DNA of 64,000 nucleotides, taken from contig CACHAX010000006.1 of the NCBI GenBank assembly GCA_902577875.1, positions 1 to 64,000 on the forward strand, written 5' to 3'. Position numbers and translations under genes: made by a program. The stretch is from an uncultured Pelagibacteraceae bacterium (lineage in GTDB: Bacteria > Pseudomonadota > Alphaproteobacteria > Pelagibacterales > Pelagibacteraceae). Shown in pieces: positions 44,699-52,160 of this stretch; the first letter of the stretch is position 1, and every line of letters begins with the position of its first letter. Below the pieces are notes generated by a model that saw nothing but the letters and a program-made list of their open reading frames with translations, did no database searches and was not told the DNA's origin.

Positions 44699-44806
44699 AA
44701 GATTTTAATTACAAATATATTTATTGTCTGTCTCTGTGACATAAGTTTCATTTAAGGGTTCGGGAATATTTTGATTATTTTGATATCGAGAATCTACTAA
44801 AGAGAC

Positions 44807-44865
44807 AGGTTGTATTCAAATAATATATTTATAAAAAATAGAAATAAATTTGTTGAATACAACCT
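44807..44865. repeat. 13-bp inverted repeat with AT-rich 33-nt spacer
   Basis: AGGTTGTATTCAA at 44807-44819 is exactly complementary to TTGAATACAACCT at 44853-44865. After one mismatch the pairing continues for three more bases. The spacer is almost pure A/T. It could be a long hairpin in RNA of either strand, or a pair of element ends. There is no transposase gene nearby. Confidence 0.65.
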
Positions 44866-44901
44866 ATCTAAAACTTATTTTTATAAGTGAAGGAGGTGAA
44901 A

Positions 44902-44931
44902 ATGCCTAGAATAACGCCACCTGACACTTAG
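44902..44931 (+). CDS. Mini-ORF MPRITPPDT behind a maximal Shine-Dalgarno
   Basis: AAGGAGGTGA at 44890-44899 is complementary to the full anti-Shine-Dalgarno TCACCTCCTT expected at a 16S rRNA 3' end, and the ATG follows at ideal spacing. The nine codons end in P-P-D-T-stop. PPD is a known strong ribosome-stalling sequence without EF-P. A peptide this short behind so strong a site suggests a leader or ribosome-binding element rather than a protein. Chance is possible. Confidence 0.35.
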   Translation: MPRITPPDT

Positions 44932-45002
44932 CTGGTGAGATATCACATATTAAAAATAACACAAACTAAATCCATTTGATGGATTTGGCCAAAATGGCAT
45001 AA

Positions 45003-45048
45003 AAAAGGGGAGCTCTTTTGGTAATAACCAATTGAGCTGACCCCTTTT
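45003..45048. terminator. Bidirectional terminator hairpin
   Basis: The stem pairs 45003-45015 with 45034-45048, with a 2-nt bulge (GA at 45039-45040), and has an inner 5-bp stem TTGGT/ACCAA. On the minus strand six T follow, ending the aminotransferase transcript. On the plus strand TTTTAATAATTTTT follows. It overlaps the aminotransferase stop codon. Confidence 0.85.
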
Positions 45049-46195
45049 AATAATTTTTAGACATAAAATCTTTAATTCTCTTAGCACCTTCTATTATATC
45101 TTTTGTGCTTCTTGCATATGAGAATCGGATAGTAGAATTTCCTCTTTTTTGATCAAAATCAATTCCTGGTGTTATTGCAACATTTGCTTCATCTAAAACT
45201 TTTTTACAAAAAGCTAAGCTATCATTTGAATATTCAGAAATATCTACATAGATGTAAAAAGCTCCATCAGGTGGTGAAAACTTTTTTAATCCTGCTTTCG
45301 GTAATTCTTCTAAAAGTATCTCTCTATTTTTTTTATATACTTCAACATTCGATTGTAACTCCTCATTTGCATCTAATGAAGCAAGGGCTGTAACTTGACT
45401 TGCATGTGGAGGACAAACAAACAAATTTTGTGAAAGTCTTTCTACTTGTCTAACATGATCTTCTGGTACAACCATCCACCCTATTCTCCAACCAGTCATT
45501 GAAAAGTATTTTGAAAAAGAATTAATCACATAACAATTATCTGTAATCTCCAAAGCTGAGGTTGGATTATTTTCATATTGAATTCCGTGATAAATTTCAT
45601 CACTAATAAAGCTCACATTGTTCTCATTTGCAGTATTAATTAAATTCTCTAGCGATTGTTTATCTAGCATAGACCCAGTTGGATTTGCAGGTGATGCAAC
45701 AAGAATTCCATTTAAATTATTATCTGTAATATCTTCTGGAACAGGTTGAAATCTATTTTGAAGTTTAGTTTGAATATCTACAGTTTCCAAACTTAGTGAT
45801 TTTAGTATTTGTCTATAACTAGGATAACTTGGAGATCCAATTCCAACTCTGTCTCCACTATCAAACAATGCCGAAAACGATAATATAAAAGCTCCGGAAG
45901 ACCCTGTTGTAACTACTATTCTATTTGGATTTAAATCTAAATTGTACCAATCTCCATATAACTTTGAAATTTTTGTTCTTAGAGCAGGTAGACCAAGCGA
46001 TACTGTGTAACCTAGATTGTTTTTGTTTATCTCTTTAGTAATATAATCTTTTGCAATCTTAGGTGCTGGTGTTCCTGGCTGCCCTACCTCCATATGAATT
46101 ATATCTTTACCTTTTTCCTCAGCAATTCTTGCTGATTCCATTACATCCATTACTATAAATGGATCAACATCTGATCTTTTAGATTTTTTCATCAT
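45047..46195 (-). CDS. Class I/II pyridoxal-phosphate aminotransferase (AspC-like)
   Basis: The 382-residue fold-type I enzyme shows the N-terminal GKDIIHMEVGQPGTPAPK near residue 24, VASPANPTGSMLDK, the cofactor Asp/Tyr region FISDEIYHGIQYE and the PLP lysine in NSFSKYFSMTGWRIGW near 232. The Arg for the substrate carboxylate is in TIRFSYARS near the end. It transfers an amino group between an amino acid and a 2-oxo acid; aspartate, alanine or aromatic substrates are all possible. It overlaps the 68-aa gene upstream by 4 bp. Confidence 0.92.
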   Translation of the reverse strand: MMKKSKRSDVDPFIVMDVMESARIAEEKGKDIIHMEVGQPGTPAPKIAKDYITKEINKNNLGYTVSLGLPALRTKISKLYGDWYNLDLNPNRIVVTTGSSGAFILSFSALFDSGDRVGIGSPSYPSYRQILKSLSLETVDIQTKLQNRFQPVPEDITDNNLNGILVASPANPTGSMLDKQSLENLINTANENNVSFISDEIYHGIQYENNPTSALEITDNCYVINSFSKYFSMTGWRIGWMVVPEDHVRQVERLSQNLFVCPPHASQVTALASLDANEELQSNVEVYKKNREILLEELPKAGLKKFSPPDGAFYIYVDISEYSNDSLAFCKKVLDEANVAITPGIDFDQKRGNSTIRFSYARSTKDIIEGAKRIKDFMSKNY

Positions 46196-46398
46196 TTTAT
46201 TTGATCTTCACAAAATTTTTTAACTTCCTCAGCAGATAGCCTTTCGCTCTCAGGTTTATTCGAATCTAATTCAGCTTTTCCAATTATACATGCTTTAATA
46301 GTTTTACTTTTATTAAAACCTGAATAATACTGAGTTGATATATATAGTGCTATAACTCCAAGTATTATAATTATAGAAACTTTTAAATTATTACTCAT
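46192..46398 (-). CDS. Small membrane-anchored protein, 68 aa
   Basis: The 68-residue product has one N-terminal membrane span (VSIIIILGVIALYISTQYY) followed by a periplasm-like region with two cysteines (KACIIGKAEL and KKFCEDQIK) that could form a disulfide. It overlaps the aminotransferase start by 4 bp and is divergent from the BKACE gene. No family is recognised. The layout is that of a short exported or anchored protein. Confidence 0.65.
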   Translation of the reverse strand: MSNNLKVSIIIILGVIALYISTQYYSGFNKSKTIKACIIGKAELDSNKPESERLSAEEVKKFCEDQIK

Positions 46399-46445
46399 CG
46401 GTAAATTTAATTTTTATTTATATTAAATAATAGTAGACTTTAATT

Positions 46446-47231
46446 ATGCAATTTTATCAACCAAAAGAGCTCCCAAAAATTATGGTGGCACCCAATGGCG
46501 TGAGACCGATGAAGAAGGATCATCCAAAAGTTCCTATAACTATTGATGAAATAGTTGAAACAGCAAAATTTTCATACGAAGCAGGTGCTGAGGCAATTCA
46601 TTTTCACATCAGAGATAAAAATAGCCAACATATATTAGACGCTAAAGACTGTCGTGAGGCATTAATAAATTTAAATAAGATAGTTCCTAACATGCACTTA
46701 CAAGTTACCACTGAAGCGGTTGGAAGATATTCACCAAATGAAATGCGTAAATATGCATATGATGTTAAGCCACCAGGAATATCGATTGCAATTAGAGAAT
46801 TAATTCCAAGCAGAAATCCAACTGATGAAGATATAAAACTATATAAATATTTGTCTGATGAAAAAATTAATGTTCAACATATTTGTCATGAGCCAGAAGA
46901 TATTGATTTACTTTCAAATGTTTTAAATAAATCTGAAATTGAAAAAGATAATGCGTGGTGTTTATTTGTAATTGGTCACTATACTGGTAAAATTAGTGAT
47001 CCAAATAAAATACCTTTATATTTAGAAAAATTAGAAAAAAATAAATTTAAAGCAGATTGGGCTATATGCGCTTTTGAAAAAGAAGAATTTATTTGTTTGA
47101 AAGAAGCAATAAAACTTGGTGGAAAAATAAGAATTGGATTTGAAAATTCATTATATCTTCCTTCAGGTGAAATTGCTCAAGATAATGAAACAAAAATAAA
47201 AGTTATAAAAGAGGAATTAAATCTAAATTGA
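46446..47231 (+). CDS. BKACE-family beta-keto acid cleavage enzyme (DUF849)
   Basis: The 261-residue TIM-barrel protein begins with MVAPNGVRPMKKDHPKVPIT near residue 13. It shows the zinc-ligand motif AIHFHIRDKNSQH near residue 52 and a second histidine pair in VQHICHEPED near 160. BKACE enzymes condense a beta-keto acid with acetyl-CoA, as in the Kce step of lysine fermentation. Members differ in substrate. It lies beside an aminotransferase and an aromatic-acid module, so it may process a late intermediate. Its end overlaps the convergent hydroxylase gene by 9 bp. Confidence 0.85.
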   Translation: MQFYQPKELPKIMVAPNGVRPMKKDHPKVPITIDEIVETAKFSYEAGAEAIHFHIRDKNSQHILDAKDCREALINLNKIVPNMHLQVTTEAVGRYSPNEMRKYAYDVKPPGISIAIRELIPSRNPTDEDIKLYKYLSDEKINVQHICHEPEDIDLLSNVLNKSEIEKDNAWCLFVIGHYTGKISDPNKIPLYLEKLEKNKFKADWAICAFEKEEFICLKEAIKLGGKIRIGFENSLYLPSGEIAQDNETKIKVIKEELNLN

Positions 47232-48668
47232 ATAATTTTTTATTTTTGAAATTTTATTAGATTTTATAGAACCAATTATAAATCTATCTGGTCTAACTAT
47301 AAGTCCTTCTGAATTTATATTATCAAGATATTCACTTAAACCATTAACATTACTAGACAGTACATAATTAATTTTATTGGAAATTTTTTTCTTTAATTTT
47401 GGCGAAATTATTACAATGGGTTTAGAAGAAAATTTTTCATCTAAATTTTTTCCATTTTTTAATTTAAATTGAGGGAATATTTTTCCTCGAAGTTTATCAT
47501 TAATTTTTCCAAGTCCTTTGCCCAGTTTTGGTTTAATAGATTTCATAGATTTTACTCCTTCTTTATTTGAAGAAATATTTTTTGTAATTTTTGTTGAGCT
47601 TACTGCATTAATAAATGAACCCATTCTCATAGTTGTGCTTACGTACTCTTTTACATTGGAATATCTTTCGCTCTGATACGTATTAAGTAATTTTTCTGAA
47701 TGATTATTCTTTAAACAATGCGATAATTTCCATGAAAGGTTTGAAACATCTCTTATTCCTGCACACATTCCTTGACCCATAAAAGGTGGCATCAAGTGAG
47801 CAGCATCTCCAGCAATGAATATTCTACCTTTTCTCCAACTTTTGCTAATTGCAGATTTGAATGTGTATATAGTTTTTCTCTCGAGAGTAGCGTCTTTTTT
47901 ACTAAGCCATGGTTTAAGGAAATTCCATATGTACTTTTCAGACATAATGGTTTCTTCTTTTTCTTTGTTATTAATTACAAACTCCCACCTTCTTCTTCTG
48001 CCTACATTTCTGCAATATGTTGCGGGTCTTATTTTGTTAGAAAATTGAATTGTACGATCTGGAAGATTATTTTTCTTTTTCTTCAAAATTAAATCAACAA
48101 CTGCCCATTTTTGAGTAAATCCTAAATTACTCATACTTGTTTTTATTTGATTTCGGACTGTTGAGTTTGCACCATCACAACCAATTAAATATTTAGCCTT
48201 AATATTCAGAATTTTATTTTTTTTTATGTCTTGGTAAATTATATGAACACTATTTTTTGTATTTGTAGCTTTTAAGAGTTTAGTATTTTGTTGGATATAA
48301 ACCTTTTTAAAAGATTTAAGTCTATTTCGTAATTGCCTTTCTAAATCGGGTTGGTGAAATCTATAACTTGGATACCATCCGTTTTCAGTAATTTCTTTTG
48401 GCCTAGGCCAATCTAGGATTACATCGCCTTTTTTATTTACAAACTTAGTTCCTTTATTAATCAAGGTATATTTTAGAAATTTATCTGTAATTCCAATTGT
48501 TTGAAATACTCTCATAATCTCGTCGTCAAAATGAACTGCTCTTGGAAGAGGATAAAAACTATTTTCTTTTTCTAAAATTAAAATTGAATAACCTTGGATT
48601 GCTAATAAATTTGCTAAGGTTCCTCCTGTTGGACCCAATCCAACAATTACTACATCATATTCTTTCAT
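47223..48668 (-). CDS. FAD-dependent aromatic monooxygenase (MhpA-like)
   Basis: The 481-residue flavoprotein hydroxylase has the FAD-binding DVVIVGLGPTGGTLANLLA (residues 4-22), the DG motif YLIGCDGANSTVR near 165 and the second FAD site GRIFIAGDAAHLMPPFMGQG near 285. The family (p-hydroxybenzoate hydroxylase type) adds an ortho hydroxyl to a phenolic acid using NAD(P)H. The shared FLPL/HFDDE region (PLPRAVHFDDE) points to the MhpA/3-(3-hydroxyphenyl)propionate hydroxylase subgroup. It starts 12 bp after the dioxygenase gene stops, so hydroxylation followed by ring cleavage is a natural reading. Confidence 0.88.
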   Translation of the reverse strand: MKEYDVVIVGLGPTGGTLANLLAIQGYSILILEKENSFYPLPRAVHFDDEIMRVFQTIGITDKFLKYTLINKGTKFVNKKGDVILDWPRPKEITENGWYPSYRFHQPDLERQLRNRLKSFKKVYIQQNTKLLKATNTKNSVHIIYQDIKKNKILNIKAKYLIGCDGANSTVRNQIKTSMSNLGFTQKWAVVDLILKKKKNNLPDRTIQFSNKIRPATYCRNVGRRRRWEFVINNKEKEETIMSEKYIWNFLKPWLSKKDATLERKTIYTFKSAISKSWRKGRIFIAGDAAHLMPPFMGQGMCAGIRDVSNLSWKLSHCLKNNHSEKLLNTYQSERYSNVKEYVSTTMRMGSFINAVSSTKITKNISSNKEGVKSMKSIKPKLGKGLGKINDKLRGKIFPQFKLKNGKNLDEKFSSKPIVIISPKLKKKISNKINYVLSSNVNGLSEYLDNINSEGLIVRPDRFIIGSIKSNKISKIKNYSI

Positions 48669-48680
48669 TAATTCTTAAAT

Positions 48681-49655
48681 TTATTTCTTTTTAGCAATAT
48701 TTGAATATAGCCAAGGGCAATCTACTAATAAAGGAGCTTGTTTACCTTCCGCTGCAGTTTGCATTCTTTTATCTCTAAATTTTTTTCTTTCCTCTTCTGG
48801 TAAATACAATCTTTCATGTCCCCAAAAGCTTGGGCCTTCAAAAGTTTCAATAGCTTCCCACGTCTTAGGGTCAATTATTCTTCCACCCCATCCATTTTCT
48901 ACAAAGAAACCTGATGGTGTTATTGAATAAAACGAAGTCATGTAATCATTAGTATGCCTTCCCATTGTATAAGCAATTTTATCATCCTTTAAATTCATTA
49001 AGTCATATCCCTGTCCAACATCATCTAAAGAATTGTACTCAACCATAAAATGGTGGAATCCTTGTTGACCCGATCCAAACAATGCAAAACTATGATGTCT
49101 ACCATTAACGTGAAAAAAACATAATGATATTGGTGTATTGCTATAATCGCTGATTTTAAAATCTAAAAGGTCTTTATAGAAAGGAACAAGTTTATTAAAA
49201 TCTTTTGCATGTAAAACAACATGGCCCATTCCTAATGCACCAGTTTTAAATCCTGAAATTGGTCTAGATGGTTTGAAAGGATCACTATCTTTCATTGGAT
49301 CAAATATTAATTCTATCTGATTGCCCTGAGGGTCTTTAAAATAAATTAAATCTTTAACAAATCTTTTATCTGCAAAAGAGGATTGTCCATGAGTTACTGG
49401 GATATTATTATTCTCAAGACGATCAGCATACATTTTTAAATCTTCTTTTTTCTCAACTTCCCAGCCCATGAAGGCCAGACTGTCTCCAGTGTCTCCTGTT
49501 ACAACTAATCTTTGCTTTTGATCATCCATTCTAAATGAAAGAGAATCTTTTGCTCTATCCACCTGTTGCATTCCTAAACATTTTCTTGAATAATCTGACC
49601 AGTCTTCAATTCGATCTGAATTAACACCAATGTAGCTTAATGCATTTATTGCCAT
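48681..49655 (-). CDS. Extradiol ring-cleavage dioxygenase-like VOC protein
   Basis: The 324-residue protein has two glyoxalase-fold halves, as in 2,3-dihydroxybiphenyl dioxygenases. The metal triad His-His-Glu appears in GALGMGHVVLHAKD near residue 147, QQGFHHFMVEYN near 210 and GFFVENGWGGR near 260, with the expected late Tyr region. It should split an aromatic catechol ring next to the hydroxyls using Fe(II) and O2. It is preceded by a hairpin that separates it from the dctP gene upstream. The adjacent FAD hydroxylase and FAH hydrolase fit a meta-cleavage route. Confidence 0.88.
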   Translation of the reverse strand: MAINALSYIGVNSDRIEDWSDYSRKCLGMQQVDRAKDSLSFRMDDQKQRLVVTGDTGDSLAFMGWEVEKKEDLKMYADRLENNNIPVTHGQSSFADKRFVKDLIYFKDPQGNQIELIFDPMKDSDPFKPSRPISGFKTGALGMGHVVLHAKDFNKLVPFYKDLLDFKISDYSNTPISLCFFHVNGRHHSFALFGSGQQGFHHFMVEYNSLDDVGQGYDLMNLKDDKIAYTMGRHTNDYMTSFYSITPSGFFVENGWGGRIIDPKTWEAIETFEGPSFWGHERLYLPEEERKKFRDKRMQTAAEGKQAPLLVDCPWLYSNIAKKK

Positions 49656-49678
49656 TCAATTATTATACAGGATTAAAA

Positions 49679-49708
49679 TTGAGCCTGCATTATTTAATGC
49701 AGGCTCAA
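49679..49708 (-). terminator. Hairpin after the aromatic-cluster dctP
   Basis: A 12-bp perfect stem (49679-49690 with 49697-49708) has a 6-nt loop. In the minus transcript TTTTAA follows, a short T-run. It lies in the 67-bp gap between the dctP stop and the dioxygenase start and probably limits read-through. Confidence 0.75.
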
Positions 49709-49722
49709 AAATTAGGTTTAAT

Positions 49723-50736
49723 TTAACCGTCTATTTTAGATATTATTTGTCTTGCTCTTTTTAGAACTGCGTCACCATCAAGGCCTTTGCCTTTCATTTC
49801 AGCAAGCCAGTTTGCTTCGATAGGTGCTAATATTTTCTTATATTCAGCTATAACATCATCAGAAGCTACTATGATCTCATGTCCAGGTTTATTCTCTACC
49901 TCAACTCTCATTTTAGCATTTTGACTATCTATTAATCCAGATGCCCAGTCACCAAACCACTGACCACTAAATTTATCTACACATCCTTTACCTTTGGCTG
50001 ATAAACCATCATATTTACCTTGGTTCATTATCAAACCAAATGTTGCATTAGTTATGTTAACTTCAGTGTGATACTTAGTTACATCAAATAGTCTGAAAGA
50101 TCCGATAGCAGTGTAAGGGAATGGAGTTCCATCAATTACACCTTTGTTAAGTGCTTCCGATGTTCCAGGAGCTGGCACTCTTACACCAGTTGCTCCGAGA
50201 GTTTTTAAAATTGTTCCAGCAATTTTACTTGGTACTCTCATTTTCTTACCTTTAAAGTCAGCAGGTCTTACAACTTTATCTGACTTCATATGTATTTGAT
50301 AACCAGGATTAGAATGTAGTCCAATTAGTTTAATTCCTGCCATCTCTTTATCTAAGTAACCTTCTTCATAAAGAGTATTTAAAGCTCTAGATCCTGCTTT
50401 TGAAGTTTTTGTTAAAAAAGGTAATTCAATTACAGAGCTCAATGGAAACTGTCCTCCGATATATCCAAGTACCGTCCATGAAATGTCTGCTACACCTTTT
50501 GTAACAATATCATATTGTTGTGGTGGTTTTCCTAATACACCTCCTGCAAACATTTTAACATTAACTGCTCCAGCTGAACATTCGTTTACTTTGTCAGCCC
50601 ATGCAGCAAGAATTTTGCTTGCGATAAATGCTTTTGGTGGTTCAAATGTTGCAAGTTTAAGTTCAGTTGCTGAAGCAGCATTTACTATACCTAAACTTAA
50701 AACACCAAAAACAAATCCAATTATTTTGTTTTTCAT
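49723..50736 (-). CDS. dctP: TRAP transporter substrate-binding protein (aromatic/lignin-acid-like type)
   Basis: The 337-residue periplasmic protein has signal peptide KIIGFVFGVLSLGIVNAASA. It shows DctP motifs KLATFEPPKAFIASKILAA, KKMRVPSKIAGTILKTLGA near residue 157 and EALNKGVIDGTPFPYTAI near 185. The mature sequence resembles DctP proteins that work with aromatic catabolism genes. The Shine-Dalgarno AGAGGGA lies at 50742-50748. Its permease genes dctQM lie on the opposite strand beyond the FAH hydrolase, so the three subunits are split between two transcripts. Confidence 0.92.
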   Translation of the reverse strand: MKNKIIGFVFGVLSLGIVNAASATELKLATFEPPKAFIASKILAAWADKVNECSAGAVNVKMFAGGVLGKPPQQYDIVTKGVADISWTVLGYIGGQFPLSSVIELPFLTKTSKAGSRALNTLYEEGYLDKEMAGIKLIGLHSNPGYQIHMKSDKVVRPADFKGKKMRVPSKIAGTILKTLGATGVRVPAPGTSEALNKGVIDGTPFPYTAIGSFRLFDVTKYHTEVNITNATFGLIMNQGKYDGLSAKGKGCVDKFSGQWFGDWASGLIDSQNAKMRVEVENKPGHEIIVASDDVIAEYKKILAPIEANWLAEMKGKGLDGDAVLKRARQIISKIDG

Positions 50737-50772
50737 ATTTCTCCCTCTAAAATTTATATTAAAATTTTAACT

Positions 50773-51630
50773 CTAATTTGAGATTATTTCATCCTTAATA
50801 GTGTTAGATAAAACACCAATATCAGTGATTTCGACTTCAACATTGTCTCCTGGTTTCATAAAAACAGGTGGATTTCTTTTAAAGCCTACTCCACCAGGAG
50901 TTCCTGTTACCAAAACATCGCCTGCTCTCCATGCCATAGCTTTGGATACATAAGAAATTAAAATTGGTATATCGAAAATTAATTGACTTAGTTTTGCATT
51001 TTGCATTACTTCACCATTTAGCCTAGTCTCTATTGTTAAACTTTTATAGTCTGGAATGTCTTCTGCTAAAACCATGTGAGGACCAAAACTTCCTGTTTTT
51101 TCAAAATTTTTTCCCATTCCAAATTGTCTTGTATGTCTTTGCCACTCTCTAATAGTACTTTCGTTGTAACAAGAAAAACCAACGATGTGTTTTAACGCAT
51201 CTTCTGGTTTGATGTGTTTACCACCCTCATCCATTATAACTGCCATTTCTCCTTCAAAGTCTAAACTTTCTGATACAGTTGGTCTTTGTATTGCTTGCAT
51301 ATGAGCTGTTTGGCTTTCTGGAAATCTGTGAAATATAACTGGGTTTTCCTCAACAGTACGATTAGTTTCTTTAACATGTTCACTGTAATTCAAACCTACA
51401 CATATAATTTTACCTGGATTAGGAATTAAAGGCGAATATTTAATTTGATCAAGTTTTATAGATCCTGGATTACTCTTTGCATATTCTTTTGCTTCTTTAA
51501 TCTTTTTTATCTTTATTAATTCTTTTAAACTTAGAGCTCCATCTATCTTTCCAGTCAAATCAGTTATTAGATTATTTTCAATAATTCCAAACTTTTCACT
51601 GTTATCATGATTGAATGAGATAAATTTCAT
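50773..51630 (-). CDS. Fumarylacetoacetate hydrolase (FAH) family protein
   Basis: The 285-residue protein has the FAH-fold ligands in VGLNYSEHVKETN near residue 78 and SLDFEGEMAVIMDEGG near 118, then GFSCYNESTIREWQRHTRQF and FGPHMVLAEDI. The end is typical too: VTGTPGGVGFKRNPPVFM. The family hydrolyses or hydrates 2-hydroxy-dienoates, acylpyruvates and similar ring-cleavage products, so it can take over after the extradiol dioxygenase. It heads the minus operon and is divergent from dctQ with only 53 bp between starts. Confidence 0.92.
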   Translation of the reverse strand: MKFISFNHDNSEKFGIIENNLITDLTGKIDGALSLKELIKIKKIKEAKEYAKSNPGSIKLDQIKYSPLIPNPGKIICVGLNYSEHVKETNRTVEENPVIFHRFPESQTAHMQAIQRPTVSESLDFEGEMAVIMDEGGKHIKPEDALKHIVGFSCYNESTIREWQRHTRQFGMGKNFEKTGSFGPHMVLAEDIPDYKSLTIETRLNGEVMQNAKLSQLIFDIPILISYVSKAMAWRAGDVLVTGTPGGVGFKRNPPVFMKPGDNVEVEITDIGVLSNTIKDEIISN

Positions 51631-51657
51631 ATTTTTATAACTTTATACGTTAATCTC

Positions 51658-51682
51658 TGATAAATTAGAAGAAAGTTTATCA
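51658..51682. promoter_or_regulatory. Dyad in the fah/dctQ divergent promoter
   Basis: TGATAAA at 51658-51664 mirrors TTTATCA at 51676-51682 across an 11-nt spacer. It lies inside the 53-bp gap that must hold promoters for both strands and ends 1 bp before the dctQ start. It could be an operator. Short dyads are common in such AT-rich DNA. Confidence 0.3.
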
Positions 51683-51683
51683 A

Positions 51684-52160
51684 ATGAAATTTAAAATTAA
51701 TTACATATTTGATCTTTCAGCAATTATATCAGGATTAATATTATTATCTTTAGCTATACTAACTTTTTGTGATGTCTTTGGTAGAAGATTTCTGAATTCT
51801 CCTGTTACAGGAACAATTGAATTAGTTGAATTTGGAATGGCCTTGGTTGCATTCTTAGCAATGCCAAGAGCTTTCTTTTTAAATGCAAATGTTTCTGCTG
51901 ATTTTATAAAAAATGTCTCAAACAATACTTTTCAAATTTTTATAAACATTTTTAGATTTATTTTAATGATAGTGATTATGTCCATGATGGCATATGCAAC
52001 AACAAAAGAAGCTATGGCTTTTTTTAAAAATGAAAGAGTAACTATTGATTTAGAAATATATTTTTATCCTTTTTATTATGCAGCATCTGTTGGCATGTGG
52101 TTGAGTGTTGTTGCTATAGTTTTTTGGCTAATTAGTGCTTTAAGGAGTGAAAACTCATGA
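51684..52160 (+). CDS. dctQ: TRAP transporter small permease (DctQ), aromatic cluster
   Basis: The 158-residue protein has four hydrophobic spans in the DctQ arrangement, with ILTFCDVFGRRFLNSPVTG near residue 26 and TIELVEFGMALVAFLAMPRAF near 46-66. It overlaps dctM by 4 bp (ATGA). It works with that DctM and with the DctP encoded on the other strand at 49.7 kb. Confidence 0.92.
   Translation: MKFKINYIFDLSAIISGLILLSLAILTFCDVFGRRFLNSPVTGTIELVEFGMALVAFLAMPRAFFLNANVSADFIKNVSNNTFQIFINIFRFILMIVIMSMMAYATTKEAMAFFKNERVTIDLEIYFYPFYYAASVGMWLSVVAIVFWLISALRSENS

Larger units (their letters stand above)
44699..45046. other. Unusually long gene-free gap with several structured elements
   Basis: This 348-bp stretch is the longest gene-free gap in the window. 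It holds a start-less open frame on the minus strand (44705-44815), a 13-bp inverted repeat (44807-44865), a very strong Shine-Dalgarno with a nine-codon frame on the plus strand (44890-44931), and a row of three hairpins (44968-44986, 44988-44998, 45003-45048), the last a bidirectional terminator. No tRNA, rRNA or known riboswitch is recognised. Confidence 0.6.
44866..45048 (+). ncRNA. Candidate structured small RNA carrying a nine-codon mini-ORF
   Basis: On the plus strand this stretch has a near-perfect ribosome-binding site, a tiny reading frame, then hairpins at 44968-44986 (8-bp stem), 44988-44998 (4-bp stem) and 45003-45048 (terminator form ending in T-rich sequence). Bases AGGTG of the ribosome site (44894-44898) can pair with CACCT at 44918-44922. 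The same CACC can instead pair with GGTG at 44934-44937, so two exclusive folds exist. No downstream gene on this strand is in reach. The start boundary is arbitrary, and expression is unproven. Confidence 0.3.

Noticed and set aside
44520-44708. 62-codon plus-strand frame opposite the 63-aa gene
   Set aside because: It is Phe/Leu-rich and looks like a complement of lysine-rich coding. The minus-strand frame fits the gene order and spacing better.
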